From contig DEAY01000398.1 in the NCBI GenBank assembly GCA_002348345.1, forward strand, positions 1 through 7,474: a stretch of 7,474 bases of DNA, in the 5' to 3' direction. The DNA is from Verrucomicrobia bacterium UBA2970 (GTDB lineage: Bacteria > Verrucomicrobiota > Verrucomicrobiia > Limisphaerales > AAA164-E04). Every line of letters starts with the position of its first letter. Position 1 is the stretch's first letter. Under the pieces are notes generated by a model. The model was not told where the DNA came from and searched no databases. It was given only the letters and a program-made list of their open reading frames with translations. Made by a program: the position numbers and the translations under genes. Of the stretch, positions 1 to 5,994 are shown piece after piece.

Positions 1-599
1 ATCCCAAGCTGTTGTAGCATTGCAGAGGTGTTGTAAAGCACGTGTTCCAGAAAAATATCGTTCTGGAGAGCAACACAGTTCGCAATCACGAAAAAATTCA
101 CTGTTTTGCCAGTGGCGTTACTGTATCTGCTTGATCCGGTATTCGTACCACTGATGCGTGTAAGGTGAGAGGTATGAAACCCAATTTGGTCATTTCCTGC
201 CCAAATTACTTCTTCAGCATCAAGAATAATATCAGGGAAGGCCGCTGTTGTATGGTGGGTATCAGCAATGATCTTTTGGTTACCAAGTTGAAGTCCGTAG
301 TCATCGAAAACCTGGCTGTCTGGTGAATAGCATTCACCGATGTACTTCACCTCACGGTCATTGGTTTCCCAAATTCGATAAGTGATTCGAACAATGTAGT
401 CAATGATGTTTGTGTATGTTGAATCAAAACCTTGCAATGACTGGGTGGGACCAAGATTTTCAGGTAATCGAATAGTGCGACCAGAAGTGTAATTTTCCAA
501 TGAAACAAGATAATCCATTGGCATATCTGAGCGTTGCAATGGAAGAGCATCATAGGAGCGAGATCGTCCCTGCCTCACGGAAAAATTGGATTGCTTCAT
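1..599 (-). CDS. SnoaL-like / NTF2-fold protein, ester cyclase type (partial, runs off left edge)
   Basis: Translating the minus strand from the ATG at 599 gives 199 uninterrupted codons to the window edge, so the C-terminus is missing. After a polar N-terminal tail (about residues 1-60) comes a SnoaL/NTF2-like alpha+beta domain (about 62-199). Visible signatures are YIVRITYRIWE (69-79), a YSPDSQVFDDYG segment (91-102), GNQKIIADTHHTTAAFPD (106-123) with its H115-H116 pair, a TSHLTRISGTNTG strand (143-155), and LEHVLYNTSAMLQQLG (184-199), which resembles the usual end of one such domain. Related proteins can have two tandem domains, so a second may lie outside the window. The start is supported by GAGGGGGAG seven bases upstream. 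The gene follows the hydroxylase by 14 bases and is probably co-transcribed with it. GC is about 40% by hand count, well below the other genes. The fold covers cyclases, isomerases and non-enzymatic binding proteins, so no reaction can be assigned. Confidence 0.8.
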   Translation of the reverse strand, partial: MKQSNFSVRQGRSRSYDALPLQRSDMPMDYLVSLENYTSGRTIRLPENLGPTQSLQGFDSTYTNIIDYIVRITYRIWETNDREVKYIGECYSPDSQVFDDYGLQLGNQKIIADTHHTTAAFPDIILDAEEVIWAGNDQIGFHTSHLTRISGTNTGSSRYSNATGKTVNFFVIANCVALQNDIFLEHVLYNTSAMLQQLG

Positions 600-606
600 A
601 AACTGA

Positions 607-615
607 CTCCCCCTC
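607..615 (-). promoter_or_regulatory. Strong ribosome-binding site of the SnoaL-like gene, overlapping the upstream stop codon
   Basis: The minus strand reads GAGGGGGAG, then seven bases, then the ATG at 599. Its first two bases belong to the TGA stop (616-614) of the hydroxylase gene. This fixes the start of the partial gene and suggests translational coupling between the two genes. Confidence 0.65.
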
Positions 616-1600
616 AACGCTTTCGTTGTTCTCGTAATCGGGCGCCCATTCGTTTCTTGGATTCCTGCGAGCCATCATGGAAAGTACCAAACAGGTGGTC
701 CCAAGGCATATCAAGGTTGCCGTAGTTACATTCAAAATAACGATGATGCAGGTAGTGGAAGTAGTTCGTGTCTATTTCAAACTTATTTACCTGAATCCTG
801 TTGAAGCCTGTGTGTCCCCAAGTCGGACTAATGCCAGCATGGAGCAGATGAAAACAGGCATGAATTGGATGTGAGGGAATCACCCAATGCAGAAACACCC
901 CAGAGAGATAGAGAAGATGCTCGATCGGATGCATCGACAAGCCGGACCAAGGGCCGATATGGATGTTCCGATGGTGGAGACGGTGGACGCTTTTATAGAG
1001 CGGAGGCCAGTGGAGCAATCGGTGGATCAGGTAGAAATGCGAGGAGAGAATCACCGGAAGCATGAGAATCCAAAGGAGAAACGCAAAGGGATGCTCGCGG
1101 AGAGTAAAGGTCGGAACATTCCCGTTGGCCAAGCCCCAGAGGTAAAGTGTTTCATAGAGGGTCCACGTAGTCACGCCACTCGTTAAGGACCAAAAGGCGT
1201 TGTCCCAGACTTGATTGTGGAAGGAGAATTTTCTGCTCTTTTCATGTTCGGATCGGGGATCATACTTGAGTCGTTTGCCCTGCGCTTTGAGGGTGAAGAA
1301 AAAGAGGTGGAGTCCTCCGGCGACCGTCGCCATGAAGAGAAGATTTCGGAGGAAGATGGGAAGCACTCCGGCGACCGAAAGGGCTTGCATCGAGGATAGA
1401 TCTTGAAACGCCAGTTCGTGAACCATCCAGGCCATTCCCACAAAGAGGAGATTACGCGAAACGGTGACCCAGCGTTTGCTCAGGGAGATGATCGTTTCCA
1501 GTGGGCGGGGCGGCCAGTCGAAGAGTGGCGTGAAGATCACCGGGGTTGTGTGATTCCATGGGGTAGCTCCCTCGGATTCGGCTGAGTTTGGCTGTGCCAT
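614..1600 (-). CDS. Fatty acid hydroxylase / sterol desaturase family membrane protein
   Basis: This is a 328-residue integral membrane protein of the fatty acid hydroxylase/sterol desaturase superfamily, which uses a histidine-bound di-iron centre to hydroxylate or desaturate lipids, sterols or carotenoids. The histidine clusters are present: H188 and H193, H193-x3-H197, H206-x2-H209-H210, H224-x3-H228 and H282-x2-H285-H286, followed by the family-typical DMPWDHLFGTFHDG near residues 297-310. Hydrophobic stretches lie near 46-65, 74-103, 171-192 and 225-250, so the active site probably faces the cytoplasm, as in relatives. An ATG at 1600 is chosen. A GTG directly before it (1603) would add one residue. 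Neither has a clear Shine-Dalgarno sequence, and a TATTAT box lies 18 bases upstream of the ATG. GC is high in the 5' half and falls towards the 3' end. It heads a likely operon with the SnoaL-like gene. The substrate is unknown. Confidence 0.88.
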   Translation of the reverse strand: MAQPNSAESEGATPWNHTTPVIFTPLFDWPPRPLETIISLSKRWVTVSRNLLFVGMAWMVHELAFQDLSSMQALSVAGVLPIFLRNLLFMATVAGGLHLFFFTLKAQGKRLKYDPRSEHEKSRKFSFHNQVWDNAFWSLTSGVTTWTLYETLYLWGLANGNVPTFTLREHPFAFLLWILMLPVILSSHFYLIHRLLHWPPLYKSVHRLHHRNIHIGPWSGLSMHPIEHLLYLSGVFLHWVIPSHPIHACFHLLHAGISPTWGHTGFNRIQVNKFEIDTNYFHYLHHRYFECNYGNLDMPWDHLFGTFHDGSQESKKRMGARLREQRKR

Positions 1601-1618
1601 CACACGTTGTGTTGCTCA

Positions 1619-1624
1619 ATAATA
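1619..1624 (-). promoter_or_regulatory. Possible -10 box for the hydroxylase gene
   Basis: On the minus strand TATTAT matches the -10 consensus at five of six positions. It lies 18 bases before the ATG at 1600, so a transcript would start only about 10 bases before the coding region. No convincing -35 hexamer was found at 16-18 bases spacing, so this is weak. Confidence 0.25.
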
Positions 1625-1651
1625 TGACTCGATCCGAGCGTTAGTGTTGAG

Positions 1652-1669
1652 GAATCTCAAGGGAGATTC
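1652..1669. repeat. Perfect 7-bp inverted repeat with 4-base loop (hairpin or operator)
   Basis: GAATCTC and GAGATTC flank AAGG. The left arm also overlaps a second palindrome, TTGAG-GAAT-CTCAA (1647-1660), so the two foldings exclude each other. It sits in the gap between the divergent hydroxylase and SDR genes. No T-tract follows on either strand, so an operator is more likely than a terminator. Confidence 0.5.
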
Positions 1670-1671
1670 AA

Positions 1672-1720
1672 TCACCGAATCGGAAGGTTGCTCCAAAAGC
1701 AATCAAGAATGATTCGGTGA
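1672..1720. repeat. Perfect 10-bp inverted repeat, 29-base spacer
   Basis: TCACCGAATC (1672-1681) is exactly complementary to GATTCGGTGA (1711-1720). The dyad lies midway in the divergent gap, upstream of the SDR promoter elements. A 10-bp perfect match at this distance is unlikely by chance. It could be paired operator half-sites for a regulator that loops the DNA, or a stem in a transcript. No regulator gene is visible nearby. Confidence 0.5.
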
Positions 1721-1811
1721 CGGGCCAACGGCGGATCGACCGTCTCTCTTCCGGGCGAGATACTCTTTGGTCACACTGAAACTGAGATTTTTCTAAGGGC
1801 TATCCGAGGCA

Positions 1812-1840
1812 TTGTCCTTCTGGCAAGAACCTCATACAAT
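1812..1840 (+). promoter_or_regulatory. Sigma70-type promoter of the SDR gene, probably giving a leaderless mRNA
   Basis: TTGTCC (1812-1817, four of six matches to TTGACA) and TACAAT (1835-1840, five of six to TATAAT) are separated by exactly 17 bases. The ATG at 1849 begins eight bases after the -10 box, where transcription would normally start. No Shine-Dalgarno sequence lies before the ATG, which fits a leaderless or nearly leaderless transcript. Confidence 0.5.
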
Positions 1841-1848
1841 CGTTCCTG

Positions 1849-2580
1849 ATGAGCAGACTTTCGGGACAAGTGTGTTTGGTAACCGGATCGAGTGGGGGGC
1901 TCGGCCGATCGATCGCATTGGCGTTGGCGAAGGAGGGAGGCGACCTTGTTTTGGCGGCGCGCAATGAGGAACGCCTCAAGGAGGTGAGTGGTGAAATCAC
2001 ACGCCTGGGGCAGAAAGCGGTGGCCATTCCAACCGATATCGCTAGTGAGGATGCGGTCGGCAGGTTGTTTGACCGGGTGAAATCCGAATTTGGTCATATC
2101 GATCTGCTTGTGAACAATGCCGGTTTGGCGACGGGGGGAGCGTCTCACGAGCTCTCATTCGAGACATGGCGCCAAGTCCTCAGCGTCAATCTTGATGGCG
2201 CTTTTCTTTGTTCTCGATCGGCTCTGGCGATGATGCGACCGAGGCGTCGCGGCAGGATTATCAATATCGGAAGTGTCTCCGCGCGTGTGCCGCGACTCCA
2301 TTCAGCGCCTTACACGACCTCCAAGTTTGCCCTGGATGGAATGACGCGGGCCATGGCACTCGACGCCAGGGAATACGGGGTCGCCGTGAGTGTGCTCCAC
2401 CCGGGGAACACCGACACCGCCATTTGGGATGAGCGGCGCGAGATGGCCGAGTCCGAGGGATTGATGGATCCGGATCTTTTGGCTCAAATGGTGGTGGGCA
2501 TGGCATGCCTGCCGCCGGAAGTCAATTTTTTGGAAGGAATCGTGCTACCGGTCAGCATGCCGTTCCTAGGGCGAGGCTGA
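1849..2580 (+). CDS. Short-chain dehydrogenase/reductase (SDR), classical type
   Basis: This 243-residue protein has the normal length for a classical SDR, a soluble NAD(P)-dependent oxidoreductase of alcohols or ketones. The Rossmann motif is TGSSGGLG (12-19), with acidic D63, NNAG at 89-92, structural N114, catalytic S142 and the Y155-x3-K159 pair. R38 after the second beta strand (LAARNEERL) favours NADP(H), by analogy with other family members. The PG motif at 185-186 (LHPGNTDT) is also conserved. The C-terminus LPPEVNFLEGIVLP...PFLGRG is a conserved ending in one SDR subgroup. The ATG at 1849 is the only ATG, GTG or TTG codon in this frame after the upstream in-frame stop at 1783-1785, and it has no clear Shine-Dalgarno site. 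It is divergent from the hydroxylase and ends 14 bases from the end of convergent cutC. The substrate cannot be assigned. Confidence 0.92.
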   Translation: MSRLSGQVCLVTGSSGGLGRSIALALAKEGGDLVLAARNEERLKEVSGEITRLGQKAVAIPTDIASEDAVGRLFDRVKSEFGHIDLLVNNAGLATGGASHELSFETWRQVLSVNLDGAFLCSRSALAMMRPRRRGRIINIGSVSARVPRLHSAPYTTSKFALDGMTRAMALDAREYGVAVSVLHPGNTDTAIWDERREMAESEGLMDPDLLAQMVVGMACLPPEVNFLEGIVLPVSMPFLGRG

Positions 2581-2594
2581 AGAGAGCGGAGATT

Positions 2595-3347
2595 TTAGGT
2601 CTGGGGAGGATGGCTCAAGATACTCCGCATCGCCGTCACGGCGCCATGGTCGGTGACCTGTGATTCGTATTCAGGTGGTCGCAGGGTGCCTCCCATGTAG
2701 ACCCGCTCGTTTCGAAAGGTCATCGCGCTGGAAATCGTTCTCATCGCCGCAAAGTGAACTTCGCGGACCCCGGTTTCATCCACCAAGCGCCGAAGGTTCC
2801 TTGGCGTGATGCCACCCCCCGGCATGATGATGATGCGCTCCCGGGCTTGTTCGTTGAGAGCTTTGATGAGCTGGATGCCTTCAATGACTGATTCCTCCTG
2901 GCCGGAAGTCAGCACTCGGTCCACCCCCATATCGATGAGTTCTTCAAGGGACTTCGCCGCATCCTGGCACATGTCGAATGCACGGTGAAAGGTCACGCTC
3001 ATGGGACGGGCCAGCTTGATGAGCGTCTCGATTTGGGGGCGGTCGATGGTCCCATCGGGGAGGAGTGAGCCGATGACCACGCCATCGGCTCCGCATGCCT
3101 TGATGGCGACAATGTCTTCCTTCATGGTTTCGACTTCAAACTCGTTGAAAAGAAAATCGCCTCCCCGGGGCCGTATGATGACATGTAACCCAATCTCGAT
3201 CCTCTCTCGGGCCAGTTTGACGGCACCAAGACTCGGGGTGGTGCCGCCCTCCAGGAGGTTGGCGCAAAGTTCGACCCGATCGGCCCCGCCTTGCTGGGCG
3301 GCGACGGCACTCTCCGGTGAGTTAATACAAATCTCAGTCTTGATCAT
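2595..3347 (-). CDS. cutC: CutC family protein (copper homeostasis, TIM barrel)
   Basis: This 250-residue protein matches CutC in length and motif order: TEICINS (4-10), GADRVELCA (21-29), EGGTTPS (33-39), HVIIRPRGGDF (55-65), GADGVVIGSL (86-95), TFHRAFD (119-125), VLTSGQ (145-150) and IIMPGGGI (173-180). These build a single TIM barrel, presumably cytoplasmic. CutC was linked to copper tolerance in Escherichia coli, but its biochemical role remains unsettled, and the barrel looks enzyme-like. The start is placed at ATG 3347 because GGAGGG lies directly upstream (3356-3351) and the homology begins there. An upstream in-frame ATG at 3404 would add 19 residues without family similarity. The gene is divergent from glpF across 211 bases and convergent with the SDR gene. 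No copper transporter or chaperone gene is nearby. Confidence 0.92.
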   Translation of the reverse strand: MIKTEICINSPESAVAAQQGGADRVELCANLLEGGTTPSLGAVKLARERIEIGLHVIIRPRGGDFLFNEFEVETMKEDIVAIKACGADGVVIGSLLPDGTIDRPQIETLIKLARPMSVTFHRAFDMCQDAAKSLEELIDMGVDRVLTSGQEESVIEGIQLIKALNEQARERIIIMPGGGITPRNLRRLVDETGVREVHFAAMRTISSAMTFRNERVYMGGTLRPPEYESQVTDHGAVTAMRSILSHPPQT

Positions 3348-3350
3348 GAT

Positions 3351-3356
3351 CCCTCC
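3351..3356 (-). promoter_or_regulatory. Ribosome-binding site fixing the cutC start
   Basis: The minus strand reads GGAGGG followed by three bases and the ATG at 3347. Spacing is short but the match is strong. It favours this start over the upstream in-frame ATG at 3404. Confidence 0.55.
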
Positions 3357-3361
3357 GGTCG

Positions 3362-3379
3362 GTCGCGATGAGGCGCGAC
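3362..3379. repeat. Small inverted repeat in the cutC leader
   Basis: GTCGCG and CGCGAC flank ATGAGG, giving a 6-bp GC-rich stem. In a cutC transcript the stem would sit about six bases upstream of the GGAGGG ribosome-binding site, so it could affect ribosome access. No T-tract follows. Confidence 0.35.
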
Positions 3380-3389
3380 ACATGGGGTA

Positions 3390-3409
3390 GCCTCTGAGAG
3401 GCACAGAGG
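3390..3409. repeat. Overlapping small palindromes between cutC and glpF
   Basis: GCCTC-TGA-GAGGC (3390-3402) shares its left arm with CCTCTG...CAGAGG (3391-3409), giving two alternative short stems. They lie about 45-60 bases upstream of the cutC start. They could be a regulator site or part of the cutC leader. The evidence is sequence symmetry only. Confidence 0.3.
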
Positions 3410-3546
3410 ATGGTCAAGCCTTTGAGACCGTGTCCTCCAGCTTTATTGCGGGGTCAACGGGTGAGAGGTCCCATCGGTCCATGGCGAGCGTTTCCAGTTG
3501 AACTAATGGGACAACGGTGCTCTGCTACGGAAAATCTTTAACTCAT

Positions 3547-3551
3547 AGGTG
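3547..3551 (+). promoter_or_regulatory. Ribosome-binding site fixing the glpF start
   Basis: AGGTG lies seven bases before the ATG at 3559. This spacing selects that ATG over the GTG at 3517, which would add 14 residues unlike the family. Confidence 0.5.
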
Positions 3552-3558
3552 TATCTCC

Positions 3559-4284
3559 ATGTCTCCCTATTTGGCTGAATTCGTCGGAACCCTGATCCTG
3601 ATCACACTCGGTGACGGGGTGGTGGCAAATGTCGTTTTGCGCGGGACAAAGGGTAACAACGGGGGATGGATCGTGATTACCGCGGGGTGGGGATTGGCCG
3701 TAACCGTCGCGGTCTACGCGGTGTTCAGCGTCAGTGGCGCGCATTTGAACCCCGCCGTGACCGTCGGGTTGGCAACGACCGGTGGATTTGCTTGGAGTAT
3801 GGTTCCGGGCTATCTGTTGGCGCAACTCGCTGGGGCGACCCTCGGAGGCGTTTTAGTTTGGCTGTGTTATCGTCCGCATTTTGAAGCGACGGAAGACCCG
3901 GAGAGTAAATTAGCGGTGTTTTGCACAGGTCCGGCGGTCCGTTCCATTCCCGATAATGTGGCTTGCGAGGTGATCGCAACGGCTGTGTTTGTCTTTGGCG
4001 TTCGAGGGATTCTGAATCCCGACAATCTGGCGGAAGGCTCGGGGTTTTTCGCCGGGTTGGCACCGTTCCTGATCGGGTTGGTGGTGTTTTCAATCGGGAT
4101 CTCTCTGGGGGGACCCACCGGGTATGCGATCAATCCCGCTCGAGATCTGGGGCCCCGCATCGCGCATCAACTACTTCCCATCTCGAAAAAGGGGAGCTCT
4201 GATTGGGGGTATGCCTGGGTTCCCATCGTGGGGCCTCTTGTGGGAGGCATCATCGGAGGGGGCCTCTATGAAATGCTCTTCTGA
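3559..4284 (+). CDS. glpF: Glycerol uptake facilitator (aquaglyceroporin)
   Basis: This 241-residue MIP-family channel passes glycerol and small polyols down their gradient across the inner membrane. Six hydrophobic helices surround two half-helices carrying NPA motifs: SGAHLNPAVTVG (N64-P65-A66) and GYAINPARDLGPR (N192-P193-A194). The aspartate after the second motif (D196) marks a glycerol channel rather than a water channel. By spacing from the NPA motifs, the selectivity filter is W44, G180, Y189 and R195, matching E. coli GlpF W48, G191 and R206 with Tyr replacing F200, as seen in Gram-positive-like GlpFs. The GSSDWGYAWVP loop (212-222) also resembles that group. The AGGTG site supports the ATG at 3559. 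glpK follows after 39 bases, so the two are probably one operon. No convincing promoter was found in the upstream gap, although it must lie there. Confidence 0.94.
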   Translation: MSPYLAEFVGTLILITLGDGVVANVVLRGTKGNNGGWIVITAGWGLAVTVAVYAVFSVSGAHLNPAVTVGLATTGGFAWSMVPGYLLAQLAGATLGGVLVWLCYRPHFEATEDPESKLAVFCTGPAVRSIPDNVACEVIATAVFVFGVRGILNPDNLAEGSGFFAGLAPFLIGLVVFSIGISLGGPTGYAINPARDLGPRIAHQLLPISKKGSSDWGYAWVPIVGPLVGGIIGGGLYEMLF

Positions 4285-4323
4285 ATCGGTGATGACTCGA
4301 TCTCTACTCTGACAGGACTCGGT

Positions 4324-5814
4324 ATGAAGTTTATTCTCGCACTGGATCAAGGAACCACGAGTTCACGAGCCATCCTCTTCAATCGGAAGGGTCGGATCGT
4401 CGCGGTGGCTCAAAAGGAATTCCGGCAGTACTTTCCACAGCCCGGTTGGGTGGAACATGACGCCGAGGAAATCTGGAAAACCCAGCTCTTGGTTGCCAAA
4501 CAAGCCATCAAGAAGGCGGGGATCGGTCCGAGGGATGTTGCCGGGATCGGGATCACCAACCAGCGAGAAACGGTGGTCGTCTGGGATCGCGAATCGGGTC
4601 GACCCATTTGCCGGGCGATTGTATGGCAAGACCGGCGCACGGCGCCCCACTGCGATAAACTCCACAAAAAGGGACTGGCAAAAAAGATTCAGAAGAAGAC
4701 TGGCTTGGTCGTCGATGCCTATTTTTCAGCCACCAAAGTGTCATGGATTTTGAAAAATGTCGAGGGAGCACGCGCGGCCGCCAAGGCGGGGCGATTGGCG
4801 TTCGGCACAATCGATTCCTGGCTGATTTGGAATCTCACCGGCGGGAAGGTCCACGTGACCGATGTCTCCAATGCCTCGCGCACCATGCTATACAATATCC
4901 GGCAAGGGACTTGGGATCGTGATCTCTTGAAACTCTTCGGGGTCGCCAAATCGATGCTGCCTGAAGTCCGAGAATCGAGCGAGATTTACGGTGAGGCCAG
5001 TGTTTTCCGGCCGAGAATCCCCATTGCCGGCATCGCGGGTGATCAGCAAGCCGCCCTCTTTGGGCAAGTCTGCACGTCGCCCGGCATCGCCAAGAACACA
5101 TACGGCACCGGGTGCTTCATGCTAATGAACACGGGAGCGAAACCGGTTCCTTCAAAAAACAGATTGCTCACCACCGTCGCCTGGAAAGTCGATGGCAAAA
5201 CAGAGTTTGCCCTTGAGGGAAGCGTATTCATCGGAGGGGCTGTGGTGCAATGGCTTCGGGATGGACTAAACCTCATCAAGCACTCTCCCGAGGTGGAGAC
5301 CCTGGCGAAAACGGTAGAGGACAATGGCGGGGTTTATATGGTGCCCGCCTTCGCGGGCTTGGGGGCACCCTACTGGGACGCTTACGCGAGGGGCACGCTC
5401 GTTGGACTGACTCGAGGGTCGACGCGCGGACACATTGCGCGTGCCGCTCTCGAATCGATTGCCTATCAGTCGAAAGATCTGTTGCGGGCGATGGAAGCTG
5501 ATACGGGCTCCCGGCTGAAAGAACTGCGGGTCGATGGAGGAGCGAGCCTGAACAATTTGCTCATGCAGTTCCAGGCTGATCTCCTGGGCGTGCCGGTGGT
5601 GCGACCCAAGGTTGCCGAGACGACCGCATTGGGAGCAGCCTACTTGGCTGGATTGGCGGTAGGCTATTGGAAGAATCAGGCGGAGATTGGAAAGCAATGG
5701 GCGGTTGATAAACGGTTCGATCCTGTGATGAGCGGACGCGAACGAAAGCGACTTTACCACCAGTGGAAGCGGGCCTTGGAGCGCAGCCGAGATTGGGAAG
5801 AGCGGTCCAGTTAG
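4324..5814 (+). CDS. glpK: Glycerol kinase
   Basis: This 496-residue FGGY-family kinase has full length. It phosphorylates cytoplasmic glycerol with ATP to sn-glycerol 3-phosphate, trapping glycerol that enters through GlpF. Visible motifs are the phosphate-binding DQGTTSSR (8-15), the glycerol-contact residues R81 and E82 in TNQRET, W101 in VWQDRRT, Y133 in DAYFSATK and D240-Q241 in AGIAGDQQAALFGQ, then the ATP-site GTGCFMLMNTG (261-271) and DGGASLNNLLMQFQAD (404-419). AGGA lies six bases before the ATG. The glycine-rich loop that binds fructose 1,6-bisphosphate in E. coli GlpK is replaced by about residues 225-231 (ASVFRPR), and the C-terminal IIA-Glc contact region is not recognisable. The E. 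coli style of allosteric control is therefore doubtful. The gene overlaps nothing and is likely co-transcribed with glpF. Confidence 0.97.
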   Translation: MKFILALDQGTTSSRAILFNRKGRIVAVAQKEFRQYFPQPGWVEHDAEEIWKTQLLVAKQAIKKAGIGPRDVAGIGITNQRETVVVWDRESGRPICRAIVWQDRRTAPHCDKLHKKGLAKKIQKKTGLVVDAYFSATKVSWILKNVEGARAAAKAGRLAFGTIDSWLIWNLTGGKVHVTDVSNASRTMLYNIRQGTWDRDLLKLFGVAKSMLPEVRESSEIYGEASVFRPRIPIAGIAGDQQAALFGQVCTSPGIAKNTYGTGCFMLMNTGAKPVPSKNRLLTTVAWKVDGKTEFALEGSVFIGGAVVQWLRDGLNLIKHSPEVETLAKTVEDNGGVYMVPAFAGLGAPYWDAYARGTLVGLTRGSTRGHIARAALESIAYQSKDLLRAMEADTGSRLKELRVDGGASLNNLLMQFQADLLGVPVVRPKVAETTALGAAYLAGLAVGYWKNQAEIGKQWAVDKRFDPVMSGRERKRLYHQWKRALERSRDWEERSS

Positions 5815-5826
5815 GGCTGAAGCATC

Positions 5827-5848
5827 CCGTCCTGCTCGGGTCGGACGG
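5827..5848. repeat. GC-rich inverted repeat downstream of glpK
   Basis: CCGTCC and GGACGG flank a 10-base spacer, 13 bases after the glpK stop. A direct repeat GTCCTGCTC (5829-5837 and 5853-5861) overlaps it. No T-tract follows, so it is not a standard intrinsic terminator. It may stabilise the 3' end of the glpFK message or be a remnant of a short duplication. Confidence 0.35.
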
Positions 5849-5994
5849 TGGTGTCCTGCTCCCCGGCAGCTCATTCATAGGGATCCTGCGCCAGCGGGAG
5901 AGGCGGAGAGCGGAGATCATTTGAAGCAGCTTCGCGTTGATTAGGTGAGCGAACCGGAGGTAGACTGCTCCTGTTTCGGAAACCATATGTCTCA

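Noticed and set aside
347..553. Short minus-strand frame of 68 codons at the left side
   Set aside because: It overlaps, in another frame of the same strand, the much longer SnoaL-like frame that has family motifs and a strong ribosome-binding site.
550..735. Minus-strand 61-codon frame bridging the hydroxylase end and the SnoaL start
   Set aside because: It lies in a different frame within both genes and shows no start signal or family similarity.
1652..1715. GANTC cluster as CcrM methylation control
   Set aside because: The four sites arise from two palindromic pairs, and CcrM regulation is established in Alphaproteobacteria, which this window does not resemble.
3001..3390. Plus-strand open frame of 129 codons inside cutC
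   Set aside because: It is antisense to a well-recognised cutC, has no family-like sequence, and its serine/methionine/arginine-rich content is typical of the reverse of a real gene.
3422..3449. TTGAGA with TATTGC 16 bases later as a glpF promoter
   Set aside because: The -35 matches well but the -10 matches only three of six positions, and the start would be about 100 bases before the gene. It is too weak to annotate.
5827..5848. Dyad after glpK as an intrinsic terminator
   Set aside because: The spacer is 10 bases with only a 6-bp stem and no T-tract follows on either strand, so it is listed only as an inverted repeat.
5266..5874. Minus-strand open frame of 202 codons opposite the glpK 3' half
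   Set aside because: It lies antisense to a clear glycerol kinase, has no recognisable motif, and is an expected by-product of GC-rich coding DNA.
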